Part shown: piece by piece, positions 19,067-28,563 of the stretch
Numbering within the stretch: the first letter of the stretch is position 1
How the letters are laid out: each line of letters opens with the position of its first letter
NCBI GenBank assembly: GCA_947499635.1
Contig: CANMPD010000004.1
Location: 62,001-126,000 of the forward strand
Length of the DNA: 64,000 nucleotides
Direction of reading: 5' to 3'
Source of the DNA: an uncultured Paracoccaceae bacterium
GTDB lineage: Bacteria; Pseudomonadota; Alphaproteobacteria; Rhodobacterales; Rhodobacteraceae
Position numbers and translations under genes: made by a program
Notes under the pieces: model-generated
The model's database searches: none
The model's input: only the letters and a program-made list of their open reading frames with translations
Told to the model about the DNA's origin: nothing

Positions 19067-19851
19067 TATGTATTCGCCACGTCATTCCAGGCGGCTTTTA
19101 ACCAGCTGACATCGCCAATACGCCGATACCATTTATTGCCTTTTCCGCTTAAGGCATCATCCATTTTAGGTGAACCCGCAAAAACGACAATCCGCGCACC
19201 CTTTGGTTGGCTGGGGTCAGCAAAGAAACTCCGTAATCCGCGTGGGACACAATCGTTTTTAAAGCTGACACACCATTCTTTTGGCCAGTAATGCAAGTTC
19301 CCGTGTTTCGCTAACTGTGCACTTTGGAATTGCTGACTGATTTCGTAATTGGCGGTTGCGGCGCTAGGGTCTTGGATGAATGCGTCCAGAATATAGCTAT
19401 GCGCGCCAATTTCGTAGCGAAACACAGAACTGTTGCCGACGGAATGTAGGAAAGCATCGCGCTGTGGGTTGATTTTTCGCAGCGGTTTGGGGCGGAACAG
19501 GTCGTCATCACGTATAATGTGGAAGGTACCTTCGCGCTGGAACAAAGGCTCAAGATCATCAACAATAATGAGATCTAAGTCCAAGAATAAGGCTGTTCCT
19601 TCAAGACCCGCAAGGTCTTTTCGAAACAGTGCTAGTTTGCGCCAACGTGTGTCACTGTGACCTTCTGGCAGCCCAAGTTCAGGCAGTGGGAATGCTTCGA
19701 TATTTTCATCAAGCCCCGACGCGTCATCCGTAAAACAAATAAAGCGATGTGGTCGCTTTAGGTTTTTTTTGACTCCACGGGCCAGATTATTAACGTAGTG
19801 GGCACCATATAAAGTACCCCATTTCATGGTTAGAATTAGTACGGGATCCAA
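19066..19851 (-). CDS. putative glycosyltransferase (GT8-like, second gene of cluster)
   Basis: The 261-residue protein shows ILTMKWGTLYGAHYVNNL, FICFTDDASGL, RWRKLALFRKD and a DxD-type motif ALFLDLDLIIVDDLEPL. This pattern is typical of GT8-like transferases that add sugars to surface glycans. It is separated from the GT25 gene by 4 bp and overlaps the next gene by one base, so the three are one operon. The exact substrate is unknown. Confidence 0.7.
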   Translation of the reverse strand: MDPVLILTMKWGTLYGAHYVNNLARGVKKNLKRPHRFICFTDDASGLDENIEAFPLPELGLPEGHSDTRWRKLALFRKDLAGLEGTALFLDLDLIIVDDLEPLFQREGTFHIIRDDDLFRPKPLRKINPQRDAFLHSVGNSSVFRYEIGAHSYILDAFIQDPSAATANYEISQQFQSAQLAKHGNLHYWPKEWCVSFKNDCVPRGLRSFFADPSQPKGARIVVFAGSPKMDDALSGKGNKWYRRIGDVSWLKAAWNDVANT

Positions 19852-19855
19852 GAGT

Positions 19856-20584
19856 TTATCCTACACGTTTTGCTATTTTTCGACGCCAGTACTCAGCCGC
19901 GAGATACCGCATAGGGTCTTTGCGCGCCAGTTTATTGGCTAACTGAGAGCGTTCACGTTCCAGACTCGAAGTCTCGGCATCATCATCTGGGTGATTAATC
20001 AGTTTTGGAAATGTTGCCCATGCTCCGATGTCATACAGATCACATGGCCAGTCGGCGGCATGAGTAATTGGTGTTGTCGCCTTGAGCATTTTTTTTGCGC
20101 CCTGTTTGGATAGGCTATACCCTGTTGCACGTGTTGGTCTGGCAAGAACCTTGTGCAATTCTATATCAAAAACAGAAATACGTTTCTGCCAACGCGAAAC
20201 AGAGACACGTAGATAGTCAAAAATAAACATATCGGCATACGTCAGATCATCAGTGCGAATAAAATCGCCAAATTGCGAATGAAGTATTGCATCGTCTTCT
20301 AAGATGATCGCGCCGGGTAGGTCATCGTCGATGATTTTTTCATAAACAGCGCGGTGAGACAGGGCACAGCCGTACTCGCCTTCGGTCATCGCGCGGCGCA
20401 TACGTTTATATGATTTTTCTCGATTAATCAGGGGTTCGTACTGATCAGGGACCCCATTTTGCGCATCAATTGCGTGGAATACTTCCCAGTCCAAGCCTTG
20501 TTCGGTCAACTGATCCAGTAGCGGTTTCCGCCGGTTCTCGGCATCGGCGAGGCTGATGATGAAAATCGGATACTGAGGGCTCAT
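19856..20584 (-). CDS. glycosyltransferase family 25 protein
   Basis: The chain starts PIFIISLADAENRRKPLLDQL and has GCALSHRAVYEKIIDDDLPGA and IILEDDAIL, the hallmark of GT25 (LOS/LPS galactosyl- or glucosyl-transferases). It is the first gene of the three-gene transferase operon and likely acts on lipopolysaccharide or a related glycan. A GTG seven codons upstream (20605) is an alternative start; ATG 20584 fits the family (MSPQYPIFIISL). Confidence 0.85.
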   Translation of the reverse strand: MSPQYPIFIISLADAENRRKPLLDQLTEQGLDWEVFHAIDAQNGVPDQYEPLINREKSYKRMRRAMTEGEYGCALSHRAVYEKIIDDDLPGAIILEDDAILHSQFGDFIRTDDLTYADMFIFDYLRVSVSRWQKRISVFDIELHKVLARPTRATGYSLSKQGAKKMLKATTPITHAADWPCDLYDIGAWATFPKLINHPDDDAETSSLERERSQLANKLARKDPMRYLAAEYWRRKIAKRVG

Positions 20585-20610
20585 ACCAAATGATCTTTCG
20601 GCCACATGCG

Positions 20611-20644
20611 ATAAAAAGAAGGAACCCCGCAGGCGCGGAGTTCC
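20611..20644 (-). terminator. rho-independent terminator of pnp
   Basis: On the minus strand GGAACTCCG (20644-20636) pairs with CGGGGTTCC (20629-20621), with one G-T pair, and is followed by TTCTTTTTAT. It lies 23 bp after the pnp stop and just upstream of the GT25 gene. Confidence 0.85.
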
Positions 20645-20667
20645 TATTCATGTCATGAGATTACAAA

Positions 20668-22800
20668 TTAATCTTCTTTTTTCTCTTCAACGATCTCTTC
20701 GCCAGTTTCTTGATCGACCACTTTCATGGACAAACGAACCTTGCCGCGATCATCAAAGCCCAGCAGCTTGACCTTTACTTCTTGGCCTTCTTTCAAAACG
20801 TCTGAAGGATGGTTCAAGCGGCGGTTTTCGATCTGAGACACATGGACGAGACCGTCGCGCTTGCCAAAGAAGTTTACGAACGCACCAAAGTCGACGATTT
20901 TGACCACACGACCGGTGTAAACTGCGCCTTCTTCTGGCTCTGCCACGATCGAATAAATCATGTCATAGGCTTTTTTGATTGCTTCACCGTTGGCTGATGC
21001 AATTTTGATCACGCCGTCATCATTGATGTCGACCTTCGCACCCGAGGTTTCAACAATCTCGCGAATGACCTTGCCGCCAGATCCGATAACTTCACGGATT
21101 TTGTCGGTTGGGATCTGCATTGTCTCGATACGTGGCGCATGAGTCGAAAATTCGGAGGCTTCTGTAAGAGACTTCGACATTTCGTTCAGGATGTGCAAAC
21201 GGCCGGCTTTCGCTTGAGCCAGAGCAGACTTCATGATTTCAGGGGTAATACCTGCAACTTTGATGTCCATCTGCAGCGATGTGATGCCTGCCTCGGTACC
21301 GGCAACTTTAAAGTCCATGTCGCCCAGGTGATCTTCGTCACCTAAGATGTCAGACAGGATACCATAAGATCCATCTTCTTCCAGAACCAGACCCATCGCA
21401 ACACCAGCAACTGGTGCTTTTAGGGGAACGCCCGCGTCCATCATAGACAAGGAACCACCGCAAACAGACGCCATAGAGGACGAACCGTTAGATTCTGTGA
21501 TCTCAGACACAACGCGTACAGTGTATGGGAAATCGGTCGGCGCAGGCAGAACAGCCTGAAGCGCACGCCATGCCAACTTACCATGGCCGATTTCACGACG
21601 ACCTGGGGAGCCAACACGACCAACTTCACCAACAGAATAGGGAGGGAAGTTATAGTGCAGCAGGAAGTTAGACTTGTATGTGCCATGCAGCGAGTCGATC
21701 ATTTGCTCGTCATCGCCGGTGCCCAATGTGGTTACAACCAGACCCTGTGTTTCACCACGTGTAAACAAAGCAGAGCCGTGCGTACGTGGCAGCAGGCCGG
21801 TTTCGCATTCAATCGAACGGATTTCGTCCAACGCACGACCATCGATACGGCGACCGTTTTTGACAACATCACCACGCAGAACACCGGATTCCAGCTTTTT
21901 GAGTGCTGAATTCAGGTTTGCATCTTCTTGCTGCTCTTCACTCAGAGCTGCAATGATGCCTTCTTTGACTGTAGAAACAGCCGCAACACGCTCTTGTTTG
22001 TCGCTGATTGCATAAGCTTCGCGCATTTTGTCTTCGCCAGCGGCTTTGACGGCTGCGAACAGCTCAGAGTAATCCGGTGCAACAAAGTTGAACGGCTCTT
22101 TGGCTGTTTCTTCTGCAAGAGAGATGATCAGATCGATAACCGGTTGGATCTGCTCGTGCGCAAAGTTAACGGCGCCCAGCATTTCCTCTTCGGATAGCTC
22201 ATAAGCCTCAGATTCAACCATCATCACGGCATCTTTGGTGCCGGCAACAACAAGATCCAAACGCTGCTCTGGGTTCAGGCGCAGGTTTTGCATGTCGTCG
22301 ATTGTTGGGTTCAGCACATATTCGCCGTCTTCAAAACCAACGCGTGCGCCTGCAACAGGGCCCATGAATGGCGCGCCAGAAATGGTCAGCGCGGCAGAGG
22401 CTGCGATCATGGCAACGATGTCAGGGTCATTGACCAGATCGTGGCTCAGCACAGTACACATAACCAGAACTTCGTTTTTGAAGCCTGGAACAAACAGTGG
22501 GCGCATTGGACGGTCGATTAGACGCGCAGTCAGCGTCTCTTTTTCTGTCGGGCGCGCTTCACGCTTGAAGAAGCCACCGGGAACTTTACCGGCCGCATAG
22601 TATTTTTCTTGATAGTGCACGGTCAGCGGAAAGAAATCCTGCCCCGGCTTTTGTTCCTTGGCAAAGGTAACGTTCGCCATAACACTGGTTTCACCCAGTG
22701 TAGCGATTACGGTGCCGTCTGCTTGACGCGCAACCTTGCCTGTTTCCAGTGTAAGCGTCTCTTCGCCCCACTGCATCGATTTTTTGGTGACGTTGAACAT
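20668..22800 (-). CDS. pnp: polynucleotide phosphorylase
   Basis: The 710-residue protein has two RNase PH domains, the alpha-helical linker, a KH domain ([16 protein letters not shown]) and an S1 domain ([27 protein letters not shown]). It degrades RNA 3'-5' with phosphate and belongs to the degradosome. The end is Glu-rich (VEEKKED). The second ATG (22800, MFNVTKKS) is the better start because AGGA lies 7 nt before it; the one at 22806 overlaps that box. Confidence 0.96.
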   Translation of the reverse strand: MFNVTKKSMQWGEETLTLETGKVARQADGTVIATLGETSVMANVTFAKEQKPGQDFFPLTVHYQEKYYAAGKVPGGFFKREARPTEKETLTARLIDRPMRPLFVPGFKNEVLVMCTVLSHDLVNDPDIVAMIAASAALTISGAPFMGPVAGARVGFEDGEYVLNPTIDDMQNLRLNPEQRLDLVVAGTKDAVMMVESEAYELSEEEMLGAVNFAHEQIQPVIDLIISLAEETAKEPFNFVAPDYSELFAAVKAAGEDKMREAYAISDKQERVAAVSTVKEGIIAALSEEQQEDANLNSALKKLESGVLRGDVVKNGRRIDGRALDEIRSIECETGLLPRTHGSALFTRGETQGLVVTTLGTGDDEQMIDSLHGTYKSNFLLHYNFPPYSVGEVGRVGSPGRREIGHGKLAWRALQAVLPAPTDFPYTVRVVSEITESNGSSSMASVCGGSLSMMDAGVPLKAPVAGVAMGLVLEEDGSYGILSDILGDEDHLGDMDFKVAGTEAGITSLQMDIKVAGITPEIMKSALAQAKAGRLHILNEMSKSLTEASEFSTHAPRIETMQIPTDKIREVIGSGGKVIREIVETSGAKVDINDDGVIKIASANGEAIKKAYDMIYSIVAEPEEGAVYTGRVVKIVDFGAFVNFFGKRDGLVHVSQIENRRLNHPSDVLKEGQEVKVKLLGFDDRGKVRLSMKVVDQETGEEIVEEKKED

Positions 22801-22824
22801 TGTCATATCCTAAATAGGAGCTCC

Positions 22825-22873
22825 CTTGGGCGTATCCCAAGTCTCCCGTTTTCATGGCGGCCCCATTGCCGCC
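22825..22873 (-). promoter_or_regulatory. two hairpins in the pnp leader
   Basis: CTTGGG/CCCAAG (22825-22841) and GGCGGC/GCCGCC (22856-22873) lie in the 5' leader on the pnp side. In many bacteria pnp is autoregulated through RNase III-cut leader hairpins, so these are candidates for that control. Shown by base pairing only. Confidence 0.4.
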
Positions 22874-23191
22874 GGCCCTTCATATCTTGCTTCGCGTGCC
22901 AAGGCCCAAGCACTCGTCTCAGATAATTCGCGCATACAGGAGTTTTGTTCGAAAAGGAAGTCTTTGCTGATTATATAGTCTGCCTGTGTCTGAACTCAGC
23001 ACTCGATGGGTAAATTTGAAGATTTGAACGACATAAAATTCTAGCTCAAAAACTGTAAATCAAATGTTGCAACAGTAATATTGAGTGTTTTCCAGTATCA
23101 TTTTGAGAGGAATATGCCCCTTACAGGAAAAATTCAAAAACAGTAATTTTTGCCTTGTAACCTTTGTGCTTACTTGGCTATACGCGTCGGT
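22874..23191. other. gap between pnp leader and tRNA-Ser; no gene seen
   Basis: No coding frame is convincing. rpsO, the usual upstream neighbour of pnp, is not here. The stretch is AT-rich (for example around 23030-23160) and presumably carries promoters for pnp on one strand and the tRNA on the other, but I see no strong consensus hexamers. Confidence 0.4.
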
Positions 23192-24703
23192 GGAGACGTG
23201 GCCGAGTGGTCGAAGGCGCTCCCCTGCTAAGGGAGTAGGCCCGGAAGGGTCTCGTGGGTTCGAATCCCATCGTCTCCGCCATTTCATCATCGCTTGATGA
23301 AATATCCTTCAAAATATTGAAAACACTGCTGGTTTTTGCGGTTCGGAAGCCTTTATTCCTGATGTAAGGCACAGGGGCTTCAAATACGATATTTAGCAAG
23401 GCTTTGCGATCGTCGATGCGGCCTGTTTCCCAAAGTTTTCGGGGGTTTGCGAGGAATTCCATGGCGGTTCGGAAACTTTGATCGAAGTCTTTGGGCTTTG
23501 GCTTGGTTTTGGCCAGATCTTCGGTAATCAGCGCTTTTTCCTTTTCCAGCTTATCCAGTCGAGCCTCCAGCGCTTTGATGGTGGCGTTACTGTCTGTGTT
23601 GATTAACCGCTCGGTGGCTTTGCGAATGTCGCTGTTAATACGCGCAAGATTTGCTTTCTGGCTTTTCTGGTGCGCTGAATGTGCATGGATACGCCTGTCC
23701 CACAGTTCTTTGAACATCAGCTTGGCTATCGCAATTGGACCGCAGCTCATGCGGAGCTTGTTCAGGTATTGCAGAAAATGTGCCTCAGCATCGGCGCTGC
23801 GTACAGATTTACGGCGTTCAGGACAGGTCTTCTGGAAGCATTCATAGTAAGCGTAGTGCTTGCTGCGCCCCTTGACCCAATAGCCCGTCATAGGATGGCC
23901 ACAGCAGCCGCAGGCGATGTGACCGCGCAACGGAAAGTCCTCAGCTGAGGTGGTCTTCTGCGGCGCACTTGTGCGGCTGTTCAAGCGGTTTTGGTTCTGC
24001 TCAAAGGTTGCCCAGCTGATAATCGGATCAAATTTGCCCTTGGTCAGCGGGATGCCCCAAGGTCTGTATTCATAATGGCCCGCATAGATTTTGTTGCTGA
24101 GCATGTTTTTGATGCGCTGCGGATGGATATTGCCGTTCTTGTCACGACTAAAAATCGGATGGGGTTCGAGGAAACGGCGCATGTCAGCCTGCGTTTGGAA
24201 ACGGCCTGAGGCGTAGCCCTCTAGCGCCTCCTGGATCAGGCTGGCGGCGGGTTCTTCCCGCTCCAGTACTTTGCCGCCTGAGGTGCTTTTGACGTATTTG
24301 TAGCCTGTTGGAGCCCAAAAGCAGAAATACCCCGCCTGCAATCGCGCACGCATGCGGTTTTGCGTCTGCTCTGCGTTCTTTTGACGGTGGTGTTGGCTGA
24401 CCGATGCCAGCATGTTTTCAATCAATTGGCTGTCGCTGTCGTCACCAAACTCAATTGAGGGGCTTTCCAGCCGTGCGCCGACCGAGCCGATGGCGGCGCG
24501 CAGTTTCAAATGCGCATCCAGATCCCGCGCCAGACGTGAGATATCGTCGATGATAATCACCGGTTCGTCATCTTTGTGCTTGCGCAGAAAGCTCAGCATT
24601 TCACGCATGGCGGGGCGCTCCACCAGACCGCCAGAAATGCCTTCATCTTTGAAGACTCTTGCAACCTCGTAACCTTTGTAACTGGCAAACTCTCGGCAGC
24701 GGG
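23178..24703 (-). pseudogene. large serine recombinase, 5'-truncated, ending in antisense tRNA-Ser
   Basis: About 500 residues match large serine recombinases: VARVFKDEGISGGLVERPAMREM, IIIDDISRLARDLDAHLKLR (in parts), the recombinase domain, a zinc ribbon (HIACGCCGHPM ... ECFQKTCPERR) and a coiled coil (about residues 380-445). The N-terminal part with the catalytic serine is gone; homology starts near 24703 (RCREFASYKGYEV). The open frame goes on to 24773 but over foreign DNA. At the 3' end the frame runs through the antisense strand of the tRNA gene and stops at 23178, which is common for recombinases integrated at a tRNA 3' end. Inactive as a recombinase. Confidence 0.85.
23192..23281 (+). 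tRNA. tRNA-Ser(GCT)
   Basis: A 90-nt tRNA with a long variable arm: acceptor GGAGACG pairs with CGTCTCC, anticodon loop CTGCTAA between CTCCC and GGGAG gives anticodon GCT, T-arm GTGGGTTCGAATCCCAT, and CCA is encoded (23279-23281). It reads AGC/AGU. Its 3' end is the left boundary of the island. Confidence 0.96.
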
Positions 24704-25515
24704 TTCCGTCTGATGGCCATATCCAGGCAACGCCCGCACAGTCTCTGTATGCAACCAATGGCTTGCCGGGCAACCTGGCGAACTACGATGTCTATTTGGG
24801 CTTTCCTGCAGCTGATTGGGCTGTGTCTCCAGAACATAAATATCATGTTGAACGCTTCTGGAGCCTAAGTGTCGAGGGTCATGGCGGTCACACGGCCTTT
24901 ATTGGCGAAGATCTTGAGACGCTGTTTGCTCGTGCCGGACAAGATGTGGCTGAACTTTCGCATAGTGACCCACTTCGTTTGGGCGAAAAGATCGAGATGT
25001 TGGCCTTTGCACCGGATACTGGCGCAGCGGCCGATCTCTATAGCTTGCCTGTTGAGCCAAGTCCTGCGCCTGTGCCTGTGTGGCAATCGGCACCATCTGT
25101 TGAGGTCGGTATCACCTGGGATATTGTTGGTGCTGATCTGGATCTCTACGTGCGGCCCAAACCAGAAGCAGCCGTGATCTACTTCAACGCGGCCCAATCG
25201 CCGGAGGGGCAGCTTTTTAAAGATTTCACCACAAGTCCTGGTACCGGATTTGAAACCGTGGCTTTGACAAATCAGCCCTTGGATTTGAGCCAGATGGATA
25301 TCGCGATCAACTACTATGGCGGCGCGACCAGTTCGAAAGGCGTGCAAGGAGAATTGCGGATCGCGATTGACGGCAAAGTCTGGGCGCGATCATTCCACAT
25401 TCCGGCGACCATGGGCAATCAGGGCCTTGGCGTGGAACAAGCGGTCATCGAGCAGCGTGTCCCAAATTCTGCTTGGCTGATTGTGGATCCGTTGGAGGTG
25501 TTGGCGGCGAATTAA
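24700..25515 (+). pseudogene. 5'-truncated gene, C-terminal part of an uncharacterised (DUF2135/YfaP-like) protein
   Basis: The open frame has no credible start: it begins at the broken end of the recombinase and an upstream stop lies near 24676. The readable part (from about 24705: IQATPAQSLYATNGLPGNL) includes a beta-rich domain, VEVGITWDIVGADLDLYVRPKP, DFTTSPGTGFETV and INYYGG (in parts), which resembles the DUF2135/YfaP beta-sandwich. It is thus a fragment of a larger, probably exported protein. Family resemblance is weak. Confidence 0.5.
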
Positions 25516-25552
25516 TGGCTTCAACAACCGCTAAAAACCTGCGGCCTCGCCT

Positions 25553-26011
25553 TTGTGCGGGGTCGTTTTGTTTTGTCATGTCCCCCAGCTTGCCCCCGAG
25601 CGTATCGGCACGCAGCAAACGGTGGCGCAGTGTCTATCCCACATGGAAAATGGCGTCGTGCTGATAAATGCGTCTTGGACGGCTGGCGCAGTTATGCCTG
25701 GGTCTGGTGCTTATGCGGCAACCAAAGCGGCACTCCTTGCGATGATGCGCGTGTTAGCTGTCGAAGAAGGACCCCGTGGCAATCGAATTAACGCGATTAG
25801 CCCCGGGATCATTCTGACCCCAATGGCGGACGAAGTATTGGACCCGGAAATTTCCGCCCGTCTTTCGAACCACACACCGCTTCGACGGAACGGTAGACCA
25901 GAGGACGTAACAGGAACCGCGATGTGGCTTTTGTCTGACAACTCCGACTTCGTGACGGGTCAAGACGTCGTCGTTGATGGTGGATTTACTTTGGGCGGAG
26001 CACTGAGATGA
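25553..26011 (+). pseudogene. short-chain dehydrogenase/reductase, 5'-truncated
   Basis: About 125 residues match the C-terminal half of an SDR: VLINASWTAG, catalytic Tyr and Lys in GAYAATKAALLAMMR, NAISPGIILTPM, and VTGQDVVVDGGFTLGG. The N-terminal Rossmann part with TGxxxGIG and the NAD-binding Asp is missing; homology begins around 25600. The upstream portion of the frame matches nothing I know. It overlaps the start of the CMD gene by 4 bp (ATGA), the arrangement of an original operon. Confidence 0.8.
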
Positions 26012-26373
26012 CAACAGTGAATGGAGCACAACTCGCCGATGATCTCAATTCCGGAGTTCGGGACGTTTTGGAAGAACGATATGGGGACCTTTTGCCGGGC
26101 ATGGCAGATACAGTGATCGACATGGCCTATGACCGCTTTTATGCGCGTCCGGGCCTCGACCTGAAAAGCCGCTACATTGCAATCATCGCGGCTTTGTCGG
26201 CCATGGGTGCTCAAACCGCGCCGCAACTACGGATCAATATAGAATCCGGACTGAAGGTTGGCTTGAGCGAAATAGAAGTCGCCGAGGTGATTTGGCAAAT
26301 GGCGCTCTATGGTGGACTTCCTGCTGCCATTAACGCGCTGAATACATTGCGGTCTATAAGTGGCGAGAAATAA
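26008..26373 (+). CDS. carboxymuconolactone decarboxylase (CMD) family protein
   Basis: The 121-residue all-helical protein has RYIAIIAALSAMGAQTAPQL, IESGLKVGLSEIEVAEVIWQMALYGGLPAAINAL (in parts), the CMD fold, without the AhpD CXXC pair. It resembles gamma-carboxymuconolactone decarboxylases and relatives found beside SDR genes. It looks complete, but with the dehydrogenase gene before it truncated, expression is uncertain. Confidence 0.8.
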   Translation: MTTVNGAQLADDLNSGVRDVLEERYGDLLPGMADTVIDMAYDRFYARPGLDLKSRYIAIIAALSAMGAQTAPQLRINIESGLKVGLSEIEVAEVIWQMALYGGLPAAINALNTLRSISGEK

Positions 26374-26388
26374 CACCGTTTGCGGACC

Positions 26389-26465
26389 TTCGCATTCCGT
26401 GCAGCGAAAGTCCGTTTTGTCCCACACTGCAGACCTTACTGCAAAACGCAGCGAATGTCTCAAAC
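26389..26465. repeat. short dispersed repeat unit, copy 1
   Basis: Contains GCAGCGAAAGTC (26401-26412) and GCAGCGAATGTC (26448-26459), plus GCAGACCTT (26429-26437), which returns at 29581. Related pieces also occur near 32344. Such intergenic units are plentiful in Rhodobacteraceae; their function is unknown. Confidence 0.5.
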
Positions 26466-26582
26466 GAGCCCAAAGCCACCGATGCTGCGCCGACTTCGAA
26501 CGTCAGCTACGGGTTGTTCCTGTTCAACTGATTAGAGATGTTGCTTCCGATTGAAGGACTTCAAAGTTGGATATCACGTGAT

Positions 26583-27404
26583 TTAGCCAATAAGTCCGGT
26601 GATGAAGCTCTCCAAACGTTGGTCAGTTGGGTTGGTGAAAATTTTCTCGGTTTTGCCGTATTCCACCATGTTCCCAAGGTGCATCATACCAACTAATTGC
26701 GAAATTCGAGCCGCTTGCTGCATACTGTGCGTCACAATAAGAACGGCCACCTTTGATTGAGAGTAGTTCATACCGACCGTTGTTTTAATGCTTACTTCTT
26801 CATCCCGAATTTCATGCAAGAAGTCTTCAAAAATACTTGTACATATCGGATCTAGGTTTGCTGTCGGTTCATCAAGAAGTAGAAGTGGCGGGTTCAGTGA
26901 CAACGCTCTAGCGATTGAAAGCCGCTGCTGTTGCCCCGCCGACAACTCGGCAGCATTAATGTCTAGTCTAGCTTTGACTTCGTCCCATAGCGATGCCTTA
27001 CGAAGGCTAATTTCAACAATTTCGTCAAGCTCTGCTTTGTTTCCTGCCAAACGCCAAGTCCTCGCTGGCATCGCTACATTGTCATAGACCGATATCGACC
27101 AAACTGTAGGGCGCTGGTCCACATAAACTGCGCTTCCTCGCAACTGATCCACATCAACGTTTTTGGAGTAGAGTTCTCTACCTTGCAGGCTAATGCTACC
27201 TTCTACGCGAGCGTTTGGAGTTTCATCAAGAAGTCTCGCTATTGCTTTCAAAATAGTTGACTTTCCACAACCTGATGGTCCGATTATTGCGGTGATTTTA
27301 CCTGAAAAAACATCAAAAGAAACGTCCTTGAGTGCATGTTGTTCACCAAAGTAAACATTCAGGTCGCGAACACTAAGTGTGGGGGTTTCCTGTGCTTCAG
27401 TCAT
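26583..27404 (-). CDS. PstB-like ABC transporter ATPase
   Basis: The 273-residue ATPase has Walker A GPSGCGKST, signature ELSAGQQQRLSIAR, Walker B PLLLLDEPTANLDP and H-loop VTHSMQQAARIS. Order and details (VEGSISLQG, VDVDQLRG, MQQAARIS, MVEYGKTEKIFTNP) are those of PstB, the phosphate-type ATPase, although the signature has A where PstB has G. It overlaps the permease gene by 4 bp (ATGA). Base composition is lower in GC than the surrounding core. No PstS, PstC or PhoU gene is next to it. Confidence 0.85.
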   Translation of the reverse strand: MTEAQETPTLSVRDLNVYFGEQHALKDVSFDVFSGKITAIIGPSGCGKSTILKAIARLLDETPNARVEGSISLQGRELYSKNVDVDQLRGSAVYVDQRPTVWSISVYDNVAMPARTWRLAGNKAELDEIVEISLRKASLWDEVKARLDINAAELSAGQQQRLSIARALSLNPPLLLLDEPTANLDPICTSIFEDFLHEIRDEEVSIKTTVGMNYSQSKVAVLIVTHSMQQAARISQLVGMMHLGNMVEYGKTEKIFTNPTDQRLESFITGLIG

Positions 27405-28141
27405 TTGGAAAACACTCCACCAATACCGATGATGGTCTGGCCCAGTAAGGCTAGTAAGATTATTAAGAATAGTAACAGACTGTGATCGCTAGAGACTAGA
27501 GTTTGAGTCATCGAAGTAAGAATCTCACCAAGTTCGTCTGGCTGCTCTGATACCTCTTTGTTCAAGACTTGAAACAAAATGAGAAATTCACCAAGTGCTC
27601 TTGCAAGGCTCAAAACTACTATGACAGACAAAGGCTTGACGTTTTCCAGTCTAAATATTTGCCATACGTAAGTTCGACGAGGTATTCCGAGTGTTACGCT
27701 AGCAAATCTACTGTCGTCGGACTTTTCTAGTAGTTCGACGCTTAGGATGAATGCACTTGGCGCTAAGCAGAAAGATAGGATTAGCGAAATCAAAATCAGT
27801 GAGGGAAGTCCACTGAGGTCGATGTAGTCACTTGCTAGGCTAAACAGGATAGCAAATGAAAGCGATAGCGGGAGGCCTGCCCAAAACCTCATAAGGAAGC
27901 CAGTTCGCCATGAAATTGGGATGGGCGTGGATGCTAACAATGATATGTTCAGAAACCAAACGATCGGGAAGCAACTTGCAAAGACAGTTAAGGCGGATAC
28001 CCAGAAGATTAGAATTTTGACCGGATCTGGCAAATCTAGTGTTGCCAGCAAGTTAGCTTGGGATGCCGCATCAAATAATAAAAATAGCGCTGCAAAGAAG
28101 TAGCATGCGATCAGGACTTGATAGAACGACGGGAAACTCAC
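27401..28141 (-). CDS. ABC transporter permease (PstA/PstC-like)
   Basis: The 246-residue protein has about six membrane helices and the EAA-type loop VTLGIPRRTYVWQIFRLENVKPLSVIVV (in parts) and LARALGEF, as in Pst-, Wtp- and Tup-type permeases. It starts with GTG, with GGAGAAAA upstream. Pst systems have two different permeases; here one is present, so the pore would have to be a homodimer, as in tungstate/molybdate transporters. The substrate is unknown: phosphate, phosphonate or an oxyanion are possible. Confidence 0.8.
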   Translation of the reverse strand: MSFPSFYQVLIACYFFAALFLLFDAASQANLLATLDLPDPVKILIFWVSALTVFASCFPIVWFLNISLLASTPIPISWRTGFLMRFWAGLPLSLSFAILFSLASDYIDLSGLPSLILISLILSFCLAPSAFILSVELLEKSDDSRFASVTLGIPRRTYVWQIFRLENVKPLSVIVVLSLARALGEFLILFQVLNKEVSEQPDELGEILTSMTQTLVSSDHSLLLFLIILLALLGQTIIGIGGVFSK

Positions 28142-28251
28142 CGGATTTTCTCCAATCCTTTTTCAAAACGAGTTTATTGCTCCCAAAAGGTGGGTGCCTC
28201 AAAGAGTTGTGGTCGCATGTATGTTTGAGAGCTGATCTAAAAACAATCAGT

Positions 28252-28530
28252 TTAGGAACAACTATGCGGCAAACAGCGTTCAATATTTGGCGCGTCTATC
28301 TCCTTACATGCCATCGCCATGTCATAGTTCGTCTGTAAGTTCACCCCGTAGACTGGGGCCGTATTGAATAAACGAGCAATTCTAAGTGCCGCTTCAGGGG
28401 TGATGCCAGTCATGCCCATGATCAACCGTGCGATCCGCGTCCTGTGCACACCCAGACACCGCGCAAAAGGGATGGCTCCCATCTCCAGAGGATCGAGGTG
28501 AAGCTCTTTCAGGACTTCAACAGGGTGCAT
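28252..28530 (-). CDS. higA: HigA-family antitoxin
   Basis: The 92-residue protein has MHPVEVLKELHLDPLEMGA, an XRE-type HTH (FARCLGVHRTRIARLI) and LQTNYDMAMA, matching the HigA family, which pairs with the HigB toxin and represses its own operon. The ATG at 28530 fits the family start; one codon set upstream (28545) is also possible. The toxin gene directly upstream is broken, so the antitoxin now stands alone. Confidence 0.88.
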   Translation of the reverse strand: MHPVEVLKELHLDPLEMGAIPFARCLGVHRTRIARLIMGMTGITPEAALRIARLFNTAPVYGVNLQTNYDMAMACKEIDAPNIERCLPHSCS

Positions 28531-28563
28531 CGGGTCATCCGACAAGTTCTTCAGCGTATTCTC

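Noticed and set aside
23060-23290. Short minus-strand frame with WRRWDSNPRDPS
   Set aside because: This is the well-known artefact of translating a tRNA-Ser gene in reverse; not a protein.
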